Assembly (NCBI GenBank): GCA_034670025.1
Contig: JAXMOE010000006.1
Coordinates: 62,001-126,000, forward strand
Length of the DNA: 64,000 nucleotides
Direction of reading: 5' to 3'
Origin: PGYR01 sp034670025
Lineage (GTDB): Bacteria > Bacteroidota > Ignavibacteria > Kapaibacteriales > UBA2268
This document shows positions 42,101 to 50,618 of this stretch, piece by piece (the stretch's first letter is position 1; each line of letters opens with the position of its first letter). A model generated the notes under the pieces. It was given only the letters and a program-made list of their open reading frames with translations. It was not told the DNA's origin and did no database searches. The translations under genes were made by a program, and so were the position numbers.

Positions 42101-44179
42101 AACTTGACTGATAAGTTAAGATTCCAAATTGATATTAATACTGATGACGAAATTGAAGACTTCTATGCTGAACAAGAACACAACTGGGACTTCAGATATG
42201 GTAGAACTGCTTATGGTTTCTTGAACAAGACTATATCTGCTGGAGACACAGTTGTTATAGATGATGTAACTATTGATAATGAAGATGGAAGTACTGATAC
42301 TTTCGTTGATCAAGAAAGACCAATATGGATGTCAGATGATAACTTATACAGATATGATGTAGAAGATACTCAAGATGACTTAGGTGTTGACTTCACTACT
42401 TTCGGTAAATTAAATATCCGTATAGATAGTGCTGAAGCTAAGGCAATGTTAACTCCTCTTAACAGAAGTAATGACGAATATAACACAGATACTTCATTCG
42501 TATTTGTAGTGAATGATGGTCACGGTGGAAGAATGGAGAAGAGATTAAATGTATTAATCAACTTTGCTCCTGAAATCTTGACTACTACTTTACCAAATGC
42601 AATAGAAGGAATCGATTACAATGATCAATTGTTAGATTCAACTAGAGCTGTCAAAGTATTTGATCCTAACTTCTTCCAAGAACATGAGTTTGAATTAATA
42701 TATGCTGGTCAAGGCGATATCGCTAAAGATCCATGTTATGTTGAAGCTGGTGTATGGGAAGAGGGCGTTGATTATGGCGCAAACGGTCAATTCACTCCAG
42801 AATGGTTGAAGATTAATCCTGAAAGTGGTTTACTATATGGTACTCCAGAAGTAGTTGACGCACTTAAGGACGAGAAAGTAATCGTATTAGTAACTGATGA
42901 AGACGGTTTACCTGCATTGATGGAATTTGACTTAACAGTTGAAGCTAAGAATGAAGGACCACAAATTTCAGTTGCTCCAGACGTAGATTGTATCGACCCT
43001 AACAGTAACTTAGATAATGACTACTTCATCTATGTAATTGACAAAGATTTCTTAAGAGATCCTAATGTTACTCCACAAGAAGAAGTTACTTTAGAAGTTA
43101 CTCAACCTTTAGAAGGTGTAGAGTTAGGTCAATACGTACTTAATGGTGAAGATATTGATAATGATTCAGTTAAAGTTGATGTAATTGTTACAAAAGCAAT
43201 TGAAAACGTAACTCCAGATGCTGATGGTAGAATTACTGTAGAAGTAAAAGCTACTGATGGCGAAGGCGAAGTTGTTATCTATAGATTTAGATTCAAACGT
43301 TCTGATCCAACTTACTTTGCTGCTCCTATTACAGTAACTAACTCTATTGGTGCTTTCCAAGTGCTTGAGTTTGGTACTGCTGCAACAAACGTATCAACTG
43401 GTGACGGAAGAGATGGAAGTGAAGAAGGTAAATTAGACCCTAACTATTGTGAGTATGAATTACCTCCTTATCCACAACAAGATATATTTGACGTTAGATG
43501 GACTGTTCCAACTATCAATGGTATTTTAAGAAACATTTATCCTGAATCATCTCCTACTGGAGACCAGATATATGTTGCTCAAATACAAGCTGGTGGTGAG
43601 AACGGACAAACTGCAATTAACTACCCAATTACTATTGAGTGGAATGCAAATGATGTTCCTGCATTTGATGATGCGACTGCAAACCCTTCTGAATCTAGCT
43701 GGTACTTAAGAGACCCTGCTTCTGATGGTTCTGTATTCCATATCAACATGCACGATCCTGTTGTTAGATACTTATCTGGTAATAAATTCGAATATGACGA
43801 TGCTACTGGTGAAGCGAAATTAACATTGACTAATAGTGAAATAAGTGCATTCATTATCTACAGAGATATACTATCTGATGTAGAAACTAGTGACGTAACT
43901 AATATTTCTACTATTACTAATGTTTCGCCTAACCCAGTAAATACAGTGAGTGAAGTTAAATTTAACTTACACAAAGCTGCTGATGTTAGATTTGAACTTA
44001 TTGACAATGTTGGTAAAGTAATTGGAGTTCTTAATGAAGGTCAATATCCTGCTGGTCCACACGCATTCAACTTTGATATCAAAGAAGGATTTGCTGGTGA
44101 CTTAAGTTCAGGTGCTTATACAATCAGAATGAACGCTGGTGGTGTAACGGACTTTATCCAAATACGAGTTATCAAATAA
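36167..44179 (+). CDS. Giant (2,670-residue) T9SS-exported surface protein
   Basis: The product starts MQRLIRLCVLMAFAFILSSS with cleavage after GFAQ. The ATG follows a strong GGAGGT. The N-terminal third is a right-handed beta-helix with about eleven polymorphic-outer-membrane motifs of the GGAIY kind (for example RGGAIYSGRYTSLQ and WGGAIYSKRQG) between residues about 305 and 1,180. Seven YCF48/BNR-like repeats of about 41 residues (876-1,147) sit inside this region and should form a propeller. Ig-like He_PIG/cadherin-like domains lie near 2,130-2,260, with further beta domains. The T9SS type A sorting domain is at 2,585-2,670 (NVSPNPVNTVSEVKFNLHK). The gene uses GGT and AGA heavily, which suggests high expression. 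The role is unknown: adhesin, surface layer or structural stalk. Confidence 0.88.
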   Translation: MQRLIRLCVLMAFAFILSSSSGFAQTQVKISGRIAPGDVRVFVKDSTYLVEREYVVGGTLIIEPGTVVYFHPNGRLIDSTGGRIIADGFAEATYNANPHGIDPLGIAGTNQNPFSWTGYADFDYFNFDGTNPPETDVIRTLDVTTDRDKSVHPDKYNYIFNVVLDKVNRKIIDLDAMDAAIVDADPDLEIVSFEEAIVYVAARLNQDPNNDVNLNVRPWRRIGGNNVDVVQEKIRFVGQPINNVSVEWGHVLVLPGARAAFFRNVSFENFKKDTTVDSDPIYFENNNAADWTAVNNKLNMLTNGSGGAITTFASRTWLLDVDFIGNRSRFRGGALQILQAPKEMPKVMSANDLANFVGYYPANKNPNITDRDGSPSTIVEQNPIIAIDRIDSPGSGSTGSELSDYERMGHDDGRLAVYLGRMRNLNFEDNVVQLANYGQTTVGNPPVRIVSDLLNEPAMYPQTYGNHAYGGAIYISGEVTMERNKMDIGFGINNSIMVDGNEVFFDELDSFVAEGNEANNYQSNGSSFGSRGGAIYSGRYTSLQVAGHFESNMTGAEYLTDEVVGSVAGLYSMGGAIFVENSLNRLFVKGGPAREDVSNPTRFEGNMSGAGGAIYVDGNTNPMLTTIIGGSDALLETRDYGFDIQFNNNSAISWGGAIYSKRQGSITGAGGINSQELIGYGGKFPIRFEGNTAGYAGGAVHFQIPTADNPPYFQRAVQLSRAMFRDNTVGANVADKNLGQLRGGGAIYSNGGDLNLVKGVEFDGNMVYNGNGGAVSMIEPYNLNKRYFATDADNITYDANGVATNMSSRDDIFTYDTTDAKFPPDARMLTVFKNNEAIYEVRAEDEQGSGATQFAEGVFRTRSPLLANYHTSASVGYAVGLFGTIVKFTQGGEKWEYPESNTNHRLTDVEFVTASTGYIVGAQGIMKKTTDAGNTWFDINTGTNNQFNDFYSIGQNDLYAVTNNGLIYESHDAGASWTTMQPQMQDLNGVYYGSLNTGFVVGDDRMILRTKDGGANWEEVVPPIPNYDLQKIFFTSVDKGFIIGNRGTMLSTTDGGDSWFTVDVDTRANLTDIVFISAMKGFVTTVYGDMLTTEDGGATWTKMEDLTRFGLQGVHFASNSTGFAVGDYGTLLKTEDGGATWNEVNPSDAGHYDVARMHPGTNLPENGIGLGGAMYILDSANVQVLDRIDTVSFNRVRLLNNTAYTGAAIYSDNYDLKLIFQNSLISANTALTDIGVEQNAIHGPMVQDGNGGIAENEASSDLASAVIYGELQGPLPVGTGPEAGNSVYGNNARFIVRLPDAPNTKGVLAGSIGLGLGGTNPLNGNYWGNTEANVTVEVINDLGYPLADNETFFVEGDGSSPLPFVRGSSNPLEQGPFESIFDEYTYTPILLENAAGDENTPAATSLNEQLLMSGKVYDLYDKGTDIKTADYSKRIMSPIEDFAVGIPYNTERFTDEGQPSFGKYVKRMTRDPYCVGLLDDNGDLKFPYITALQSEFKANPEGDFYHPIGYPLYLETKVDYAGLAERSNHIPETKNQTVFFVINETTTDFIRVNLEQVSEVAPYREVFRSRVEFVPDSSNRTPNTLLRRTNEGLFNFGVGYSLLSELEDNGYNEVGASLPGRKYEADYRQLGGVNDLFSNRPSIDQNPNIDNGNGMVTYFAGERYDALPVDTGDVIRVVSRQVLWKEGVVKAYEDGISFKIERSTYPPVFTGDIVELQNDTLMKLIPSLDPIKRANDLMDTLYYTDFANTIFLREDRDYPGNFNDGRDSILSITAVDSNSFYDPRALADGDNYTYLTYEWNVENNSGLANWLQADTIYANDNNSTKDGATGYVVLKGSPVNPYVVPGGETVEITAANYPPHYRTLDSLVASGLFNDEQLDKFVETFGPYYNAGSYDTDRARYLQQDTIDFGGANGWRAEYEFKIFVVDEIPEYIEPDEAVVEKYRYEADGVTIKDIIAIYEPTVLTCGQTNQEEPRLIANLTDKLRFQIDINTDDEIEDFYAEQEHNWDFRYGRTAYGFLNKTISAGDTVVIDDVTIDNEDGSTDTFVDQERPIWMSDDNLYRYDVEDTQDDLGVDFTTFGKLNIRIDSAEAKAMLTPLNRSNDEYNTDTSFVFVVNDGHGGRMEKRLNVLINFAPEILTTTLPNAIEGIDYNDQLLDSTRAVKVFDPNFFQEHEFELIYAGQGDIAKDPCYVEAGVWEEGVDYGANGQFTPEWLKINPESGLLYGTPEVVDALKDEKVIVLVTDEDGLPALMEFDLTVEAKNEGPQISVAPDVDCIDPNSNLDNDYFIYVIDKDFLRDPNVTPQEEVTLEVTQPLEGVELGQYVLNGEDIDNDSVKVDVIVTKAIENVTPDADGRITVEVKATDGEGEVVIYRFRFKRSDPTYFAAPITVTNSIGAFQVLEFGTAATNVSTGDGRDGSEEGKLDPNYCEYELPPYPQQDIFDVRWTVPTINGILRNIYPESSPTGDQIYVAQIQAGGENGQTAINYPITIEWNANDVPAFDDATANPSESSWYLRDPASDGSVFHINMHDPVVRYLSGNKFEYDDATGEAKLTLTNSEISAFIIYRDILSDVETSDVTNISTITNVSPNPVNTVSEVKFNLHKAADVRFELIDNVGKVIGVLNEGQYPAGPHAFNFDIKEGFAGDLSSGAYTIRMNAGGVTDFIQIRVIK
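38792..39610 (+). repeat. Seven YCF48-like propeller repeats inside the giant protein
   Basis: Seven tandem units of 40-42 residues share the pattern GF.VG..G.+L.T.DGG..W......: GYAVGLFGTIVKF, GYIVGAQGIMKKTTDAG, DLYAVTNNGLIYESHDAG, GFVVGDDRMILRTKDGG, GFIIGNRGTMLSTTDGG, GFVTTVYGDMLTTEDGG and GFAVGDYGTLLKTEDGG. Seven units fit a closed seven-bladed propeller. GGAIY-type helix motifs occur on both sides of this block, so it reads as an insertion into a beta-helix. Confidence 0.8.
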
Positions 44180-44194
44180 GACGACAAACTTGGG

Positions 44195-44217
44195 GTACCT
44201 TACTTAAGGTAAGGTAC
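44195..44217 (+). terminator. Hairpin between giant gene and next, weak terminator or attenuator
   Basis: GTACCTTAC (44195-44203) pairs perfectly with GTAAGGTAC (44209-44217) across a TTAAG loop. Only TTCCATTT follows, so termination would be partial. This may tune the ratio of the giant protein to the next three products, or protect the 3' end of the giant message. Confidence 0.55.
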
Positions 44218-44267
44218 TTCCATTTATAACGATGATAATAATTAATAATATATAAGAGGTTTTTATA

Positions 44268-46133
44268 ATGAGACTTACTAAAAGCATATTAGCCGGATTG
44301 ACAGTAGCACTTGTTGCTCTTTCTTCTAGCATGACGCTAAAGTCTAATGTACCTGGTGAATTTATGTCATTGGAGCTAGTTGACAAAGACTACACTCCAA
44401 TCGAGGGCGGAACTGTTCTTGATGAAACTGACTTTATTTTACCACCAAATATTCAAGACCACGATGATGGATATCACAGAATTGATATCGGATTCCCTTT
44501 TGAATATGGCGGAGAGGTATTTACTGAACTTTGGATTTCTGTAAACGGTTTTGTAACCTTTGACAGTCCAAACTTTTTACCACAAATAAACCCGAATGGT
44601 TTATTTAGAGACTTGCCTTCAACTTATCAGAAGAATGTATTAGCTCCTTTTTGGGGTGACCACATTTACAGAACTGAAATTGAAGACTTGAACAATTACA
44701 CTGAAACATCTATTTCTTATAAAGGAGATAGTGATAAAATGATAATAGAATGGAAAGATTTGAACATTATGGACAAATCTAAGCCATCTAGTATTGCTGA
44801 TTTTCAGGTAATAATTTACAAATCAGATGACCCAGCTACTCCTCAAGGAGACATTGAGTTTGCTTATGGCCAAATAGGTGGTAATCAACTTACTTCTGAA
44901 ACTACTGTTGTTACTAAAGGTGCTGCAGTTGGTATCAAAGGTGAATTTGATGATTACATGAATGGTTTATACCCAATTAGTGATCTTCCTGATGGTACAT
45001 CTGGTGTTTCTGTTGGTGCTGTAGATAGTACTACATTATCTAACGCATGGCAGCCATCTGGTGCTTCTAACTACAGAATCTTATTTAGTGCTAAACAAAC
45101 TTTGAATATTGAAGAATTTTGGGGTGACGGAGATGTTGATTTCTCTAAAACTCCTTCTCAAAGACACTTTGGTTTACCACAAAACAGATATGTTACTTTC
45201 AATGATGTAAGATTAATTCTTAACTCTATGGCTACTCAAGTTCCTTTGGATAGCACTAGAAGAAGAGCTGCTTACCACGGTGATGTGAATCACAATGGTA
45301 GATATTACTTCAGAGATAATGGTGGTACTTTAGAGAAAGTAGAAATTAGAAGTATGGACGAAAATTACTTTGATAACATTCCAAATGAAGTTACTTCATT
45401 GAAGAAAGTATTTTATCAAGTAAATGAGCACGATGCTGCTATCATTCTACAATATCTATCTGCTTCTACGACTAGGTTACCTTGGTTGATAGCTGATGAG
45501 GTAGTTTTCTTCCCTAAGAGAGCTACATTTGCTGATAACATTGTTATTGGTGAAAAAGAAGTTCTTGACGGTAAGACTGTAGTTCCTGTTTACATAAACA
45601 ACAATCACCACGGTGCATTGTCTGTATCTTTTGATGTTAACGCATCAGTTAAGAGTGTAAGTACAGAAATGAATAACGATTTCCAAATGACTAATCACGG
45701 TACTAACTCAGTATTTTTTGCTGGCTCAGCTGAAGAGTTTGACTCTAAAGAAGCGGTATTCTTTGTAGAACTTACTGATTTGAATAGTGATTTAGAATTG
45801 AGCAACATTAGAGTAAATGACAAAGCTGTTGGTTCTATAACTGAAGCTGGAAATGAAGTAAATGCTAATTTGGCTGTTACTCCTAATCCATTTGTTAATG
45901 GTATTTCTACTTACTCTGTAAATGTTCCACAAGAAGGAAACTACACACTTTCTGTATATGATGCAGTTGGTAATAAAGTTTCTGAAATTTATAGTGGTAA
46001 CATTAGCTCTAATGCAACTAATGTATTGGAACTAAATGATGTTTATGGTAATGAACTAAATTCAGGCGTTTACTTTATCAGATTAGAAGGTAAAGGCGTT
46101 AATGAAGTTGAGAAAATTATTATCAATAGATAA
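44268..46133 (+). CDS. T9SS-exported protein with dockerin-like and cohesin-like segments
   Basis: The 621-residue product has a signal peptide (MRLTKSILAGLTVALVALSS). Its N-terminal 230 residues are a jelly-roll-like domain (IDIGFPFEYGGEVFTELWIS). Next are two calcium-loop-like units that look like a dockerin: GDGDVDFSKT with YVTFNDVRLILNSM, and GDVNHNGRYYF with VNEHDAAIILQYL, about residues 285-405. Then comes a cohesin-like beta domain (VVPVYINNNHHGALSVSFDV, about 425-525). A T9SS type A domain ends it (AVTPNPFVNGISTYSVNVPQ). It follows the giant gene and is coupled by TAATG to the next. The dockerin and cohesin calls are by eye and need a profile search. Confidence 0.75.
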   Translation: MRLTKSILAGLTVALVALSSSMTLKSNVPGEFMSLELVDKDYTPIEGGTVLDETDFILPPNIQDHDDGYHRIDIGFPFEYGGEVFTELWISVNGFVTFDSPNFLPQINPNGLFRDLPSTYQKNVLAPFWGDHIYRTEIEDLNNYTETSISYKGDSDKMIIEWKDLNIMDKSKPSSIADFQVIIYKSDDPATPQGDIEFAYGQIGGNQLTSETTVVTKGAAVGIKGEFDDYMNGLYPISDLPDGTSGVSVGAVDSTTLSNAWQPSGASNYRILFSAKQTLNIEEFWGDGDVDFSKTPSQRHFGLPQNRYVTFNDVRLILNSMATQVPLDSTRRRAAYHGDVNHNGRYYFRDNGGTLEKVEIRSMDENYFDNIPNEVTSLKKVFYQVNEHDAAIILQYLSASTTRLPWLIADEVVFFPKRATFADNIVIGEKEVLDGKTVVPVYINNNHHGALSVSFDVNASVKSVSTEMNNDFQMTNHGTNSVFFAGSAEEFDSKEAVFFVELTDLNSDLELSNIRVNDKAVGSITEAGNEVNANLAVTPNPFVNGISTYSVNVPQEGNYTLSVYDAVGNKVSEIYSGNISSNATNVLELNDVYGNELNSGVYFIRLEGKGVNEVEKIIINR

Positions 46134-47290
46134 TGATGAACTCTAAGTTTGTATATACGATTTTTGCTTTGGGGTTGCTCATTATTATGAGCAGCTCCCA
46201 AGCTCAATCGAAAGATTACAAATTGGAATTGTTGGATTTTAATCCTATTGATCTTTGCGGTAAAGAATTTCAGAAAGAAGTAATAGTAGCACCGAGTATT
46301 GGTAATATTATCAAATCAGACTCACTTATTGGATTCGAATTATCTTTGGGTTATGACCCAGAAATAGTAAGAATGAATAAGGTGTTATATATTAATACTT
46401 TTGCTGATAGATTTAAGTTCAAACAATCATACACTGAAAGTGAGACTGGAGAAATTGTTTTCGAAGGTGCTGTCGGTTTGCAAGGACAACCGAACCCATT
46501 ATCAGGTGATATGCCTTTAGTAGGATTTGCAGGTGATTTTATTGGTGATTGTGATGACTCAGTAGAGTTTACTGTTAATTATTTCTTTCCACTCGATGGT
46601 TTTAAGGGCAGTGTAGATGAAGACACAACCTTAACAATAGTGGGAAATATAGTTGATAAACCAACACGAATGATTGGTTTCAAATTTGATAATACTGATT
46701 TGAAGCTTAAGAAAGATAGTACGGCATTACTAAATATAGATTTAGATTTAGGCGAATTGAGTTCTTTAGAATATTGGAAAGCGAAAGTATCATTTGATAC
46801 AGATAGTTTAACACTTGTCGGTGTAGAAGGTTCAGACTCAGTAGAAGTTGAGTTGAACTATGCTGATAACACAGGCTATTTTATTGAAATGAAAGTAATA
46901 AATGCAGATGATGCTAATATTACTTTGAACATTGCTTCTGCTAAGTATGATACTGCTGATGTGAAAGTTACGATAGAAACAGTTGAAACTACAGAATGTA
47001 TCTGTGCAACAAGGTTTCCCGAATCAATAAAGATATTTAATAATTATCAATCTGACACAGTTGTAACAAATGTTGATTATTCTGATTCTTATGAATACTT
47101 AGATGGTAGAATATTAGCTAAAAAAGTTGGCACAGTAGTTCAAGTATATGATATACTTGGAAACAAGATAGACGAAGAAGTTTGTAATGTTAATAGCGTA
47201 TATGACTCGAATAGATTACGAAAAGGCATATACTTTATTAAGGTTACAACAAGTGATCTGACAAAAATATACAAGAAAATAAATAACTAA
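46133..47290 (+). CDS. T9SS-exported protein with two cohesin-like domains
   Basis: The 385-residue product has a signal peptide (FVYTIFALGLLIIMSSSQAQ). The first domain, SDSLIGFELSLGYDPEIVRM, is laid out like a cohesin: a strand rich in small residues, then YDP, then a helix-like turn and a long strand VNYFFPLDGF. The second (about residues 178-290, LKLKKDSTALLNIDLDLGEL, VSFDTDSLTLVGVEG) repeats the theme. The tail is a T9SS sorting domain (VVQVYDILGNKIDEEV, then KGIYFIKVTTSDLTKIYKK). Its start overlaps the previous stop (TAATG), so the two proteins are made together. It ends 29 bases before the next gene. Confidence 0.72.
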   Translation: MMNSKFVYTIFALGLLIIMSSSQAQSKDYKLELLDFNPIDLCGKEFQKEVIVAPSIGNIIKSDSLIGFELSLGYDPEIVRMNKVLYINTFADRFKFKQSYTESETGEIVFEGAVGLQGQPNPLSGDMPLVGFAGDFIGDCDDSVEFTVNYFFPLDGFKGSVDEDTTLTIVGNIVDKPTRMIGFKFDNTDLKLKKDSTALLNIDLDLGELSSLEYWKAKVSFDTDSLTLVGVEGSDSVEVELNYADNTGYFIEMKVINADDANITLNIASAKYDTADVKVTIETVETTECICATRFPESIKIFNNYQSDTVVTNVDYSDSYEYLDGRILAKKVGTVVQVYDILGNKIDEEVCNVNSVYDSNRLRKGIYFIKVTTSDLTKIYKKINN

Positions 47291-47319
47291 TTTTTTATAA
47301 ATAATTTTAAGGTGTCCAA

Positions 47320-50300
47320 ATGTATAATACAAATACAACGGTTAAGGGCGTAAACAGACTCACCAGTATGGCGGTAGCAGCATTGCTATTCCTTATTGGG
47401 TTCGGGTCGGTTGAAGCTCAATATCCTAAAATCCCTGTTTTATCTTTAACCGGTCAAGATAACGGTTATAGTGATCAGTGGTTCGAGAACGGTAGAGTAT
47501 TGTTACCTCGTAACACAAACTACCAAAGAGAGTTTTTAGTCCCTGTTTTCATAGATAACAGATGGGCTGATAATCCAGGTGCTTACTCGGTAGATTTACC
47601 AGTAGCTCCAATCACAAGTTTTCAATTCAAATTGTTTTATGATTCAGCTACAGTAAGACCTGTAGGTGTAGAAACAATGCATCCAAAATATGTGCCGAAT
47701 ATTGTGAAGTTAAGAGATGAAGCTCCTTTGGCAGCTGGTTTCCAAATAGATTGGAGTGACCATGTTGATAAGAATTACTTCACTCATATTGATCCGACTC
47801 AAACTAACACTGTTAATAGAGGTCGTTCGGTACTAATTAGTGGTGCAAGCAACAAACCGTTACCTAACACTGATTTGAGTTTCCAACAGTTTAGAATTTT
47901 ACTTTATGTAAGATTTAGAGCAGTTGTTGCTGAAGGTGCTGCATTGGCAAATGATTTATCTTATTTCCACATTGGTAGAGATACTATTGTTTACAATGAC
48001 TTGAATGTTTTGCAAGAAGCTCCGTTTGTTGAATATAGAGGTTACGACACTAGAGTCAATACTGATTTTCCAGATCCACAACGACCAAATTTCGACTCAC
48101 CTTTAGGTGCTGTATTTAGTGGTCTTGCTGGTATGGACAATAGAACCATTGATGACCAAGTAAGAGAAAATAAAATCTTACCAGGTGGAATTTGGTTCCA
48201 GTATATGACTGATCAACCAGAATTTGAATTCCAAATAAACAGACAATTAGGTCAACAACCTCCAATAGTTCAAATTAATGAAGGACTATATGAGATAGTA
48301 GATCCATTTACTGTTGATTTGAATGCTAACAGAAATCCTGATCCTTTCCCTAATACGGCTACAAGAATCATGGAAGTGCTTAATGGTACTGAACAAACAA
48401 TATTGAAAGACATTGAAATCGTTACTGACAAACCTTGGTTAGAGGTTAGAATGGTTGGTGATAGAATAGAAAATGGTTTAAGACAACTTACTACTGAAGG
48501 TTACATTGACTATATTGACAATGGACTTTTGGGTGAACCAAATATCAAAGATGAGTTGAATGAAACTCCAGCTGACAAAGGTCAAGTAAGTTTAGAAATT
48601 TCTTGTGATCCTGCAAAAATTGATGCTGGTAATGACTTAGAAGACAATCCTGAAATTGAAAAAACAGGTATCTATACTGGTTATATTACTTTGAAATCGC
48701 ACTTTGCGGAAGTATCTCCTATTAGAATTAAAGTTACATTTATCTATTTCAGACCACCTTTGGAAGGTCAAAGCCCTCAAGGTTCTAGACTGAATGGTAT
48801 TAATTTGACTTTAACAAATAGAGATGGCGACCAATCAAGAATCGTATTCGGTACAGGTGATAGAGCTACTTTGGGTGTTGATTCACTTTACGGTGAGCAC
48901 GCTAAAGAAACTGAATTGTCTGATACTGAATTGGAAGCAAGATTTTATCCTGTAGATGAGTTTGGTAATGAATTAGATGATATTGCTGAATTTGGTTTTG
49001 GTGACTTTGCTTCAAATGATGAGGCAGTGAAGTCTAATTCTAGAGATATTAGAAGCTCTGATGACACTACTCGTTCATTGATTTACAAAGTTAAATTCAA
49101 TCCGGGTGATGCTAACAAAGATCAGAAATTTCCAATTATTATTTCTTGGAACAGAGGTGACTTTATCGAAGGCTCTTCTGCTTATATTAGAGACACTGAT
49201 AATGGTCAAACATTTGATCCTGTTAACATGATGACTGAAGGTCAATTTAATTCAGATGGAACATATTCATTTAATATCAATGATCCAAGAGTAAGAGAAT
49301 TCATAATTGAATATACTCCTGCTAAGATTATTGAATATACTGATTACGAAGGTAATCCAATTATTGAAACAGGATGGAACTTACTATCTATGCCTGTTAA
49401 ACCAATAAGTAACGAAAACCCTTGGGACTCAGAAATATTACTTACTCCAAAACCATATTATTTCTTCTTAAACTCGTATCAACAAGAAGATCCTGATAAT
49501 ATTAGGGCTGGTGTTGGTTACTTTGTTAAGTTTGGTGCTAATGAAGATTTATTACCGAAAACTTTCAGAGGAACTACTATATTCGAGGTTAGCCCTTTTG
49601 TTAATCCTGTTAGAGTATATGTAGCTGACGAAGGAAAAGGTGGTTGGAACACAGTTGGTGCTCCTTCTATCCCAATCAATGTTGAAGCGATAGAGTTTAG
49701 AGCTGTTGCTCAAGGTAACAGACCTGACAGAAACTATATGTTACAACATGGTGTATGGAAATACGAAAGTAAAAAAGGTTACAAAGAAGTATCTGAATTG
49801 CAACCAGGATTAGGTTATTGGTTGAAAGTAGATGACGATGGTTTTTACTACTTCAACACTGCTAATCCTAAGCAAACAAACGCAGTTCCTGCTATGTTTA
49901 ATGCAAGAAAAGATGCTAAGAACAATGCTACTCAAATTATTGTTTCTGACAATAATCAAAGTGCTAAAGCATTGTATGTAACTAATAATATCAAATTGAA
50001 CAGTATAGAATTGCCGCCATTGCCTCCATCATTCGATGTTAGGTTTGAAGGTAATACTGAAATGACTAGCAACAGTGAATCAATTATCAAATTGACTAAT
50101 GTTGAGTACCCAGTTTCTATATCTGCTAAAGGTATGAACGGTACTTTTGAAGTAATTGATGCTGCAACTAATGAGTACTTTGGTACAATTAGTTCTGATG
50201 ATTTCTCAACTGTAGAAATCAACAATTCTTCAAATTCAATCAAATTGAATAGAGTAGAAACTACTGATATGAGCGAAGTTAACAATGTATATCCTAATCC

Positions 50301-50529
50301 AGTTGTATCTGAAGCTACTATTAGTTTCAATGCTCCTGTAGAAGGTGAGTACAATGTTACTTTGATCAACTCTGTTGGTAACACAGTAGCTAACATCTTC
50401 AACGGTAACGTAGAAGGTAATGTACATACTATTGGATTCGATGCTAATGGTTTTGCTTCTGGTAACTACTTTGTTAAAGTTCAATCTGGTTCTTACAGCA
50501 AGATTATGAGATTACAAATCGTTAAATAA
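47320..50529 (+). CDS. Large T9SS-exported surface protein with cohesin-like N-terminus
   Basis: The 1,069-residue product has a signal peptide ending VEAQ near residue 34. The first 200 residues carry the pattern ITSFQFKLFYDSATVRPVGV, which resembles a cohesin. The middle holds beta domains of unknown type (TTRIMEVLNGTEQTILKDIE). A segment starting ETGWNLLSMPVKPISNENPW (residue ~685) is common in T9SS cargo of this group and may be a structural linker. The sorting domain is at about 985-1,069 (NVYPNPVVSEATISFNAPVE). AAGGTG precedes the start. A strong terminator follows, so this closes the transcript that began with the giant gene. Confidence 0.75.
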   Translation: MYNTNTTVKGVNRLTSMAVAALLFLIGFGSVEAQYPKIPVLSLTGQDNGYSDQWFENGRVLLPRNTNYQREFLVPVFIDNRWADNPGAYSVDLPVAPITSFQFKLFYDSATVRPVGVETMHPKYVPNIVKLRDEAPLAAGFQIDWSDHVDKNYFTHIDPTQTNTVNRGRSVLISGASNKPLPNTDLSFQQFRILLYVRFRAVVAEGAALANDLSYFHIGRDTIVYNDLNVLQEAPFVEYRGYDTRVNTDFPDPQRPNFDSPLGAVFSGLAGMDNRTIDDQVRENKILPGGIWFQYMTDQPEFEFQINRQLGQQPPIVQINEGLYEIVDPFTVDLNANRNPDPFPNTATRIMEVLNGTEQTILKDIEIVTDKPWLEVRMVGDRIENGLRQLTTEGYIDYIDNGLLGEPNIKDELNETPADKGQVSLEISCDPAKIDAGNDLEDNPEIEKTGIYTGYITLKSHFAEVSPIRIKVTFIYFRPPLEGQSPQGSRLNGINLTLTNRDGDQSRIVFGTGDRATLGVDSLYGEHAKETELSDTELEARFYPVDEFGNELDDIAEFGFGDFASNDEAVKSNSRDIRSSDDTTRSLIYKVKFNPGDANKDQKFPIIISWNRGDFIEGSSAYIRDTDNGQTFDPVNMMTEGQFNSDGTYSFNINDPRVREFIIEYTPAKIIEYTDYEGNPIIETGWNLLSMPVKPISNENPWDSEILLTPKPYYFFLNSYQQEDPDNIRAGVGYFVKFGANEDLLPKTFRGTTIFEVSPFVNPVRVYVADEGKGGWNTVGAPSIPINVEAIEFRAVAQGNRPDRNYMLQHGVWKYESKKGYKEVSELQPGLGYWLKVDDDGFYYFNTANPKQTNAVPAMFNARKDAKNNATQIIVSDNNQSAKALYVTNNIKLNSIELPPLPPSFDVRFEGNTEMTSNSESIIKLTNVEYPVSISAKGMNGTFEVIDAATNEYFGTISSDDFSTVEINNSSNSIKLNRVETTDMSEVNNVYPNPVVSEATISFNAPVEGEYNVTLINSVGNTVANIFNGNVEGNVHTIGFDANGFASGNYFVKVQSGSYSKIMRLQIVK

Positions 50530-50557
50530 TCTGTAGTTGTTAAGACAATAACATTAT

Positions 50558-50596
50558 AAGGGATAGCTAGACGTAAGTTGTGCTATCCCTTTTTTA
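50558..50596 (+). terminator. Rho-independent terminator of the surface-protein operon
   Basis: AAGGGATAGC (50558-50567) pairs perfectly with GCTATCCCTT (50582-50591), with a 14-base loop and a run of T to 50596. It ends the four-gene block that starts at 36167. Confidence 0.88.
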
Positions 50597-50618
50597 TTAA
50601 AAAAAACGATAGAATAAT

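Noticed and set aside
49956..50402. 148-residue minus-strand frame inside the 1,069-residue surface protein
   Set aside because: It is antisense to the T9SS tail and lacks any signal, domain or ribosome site.
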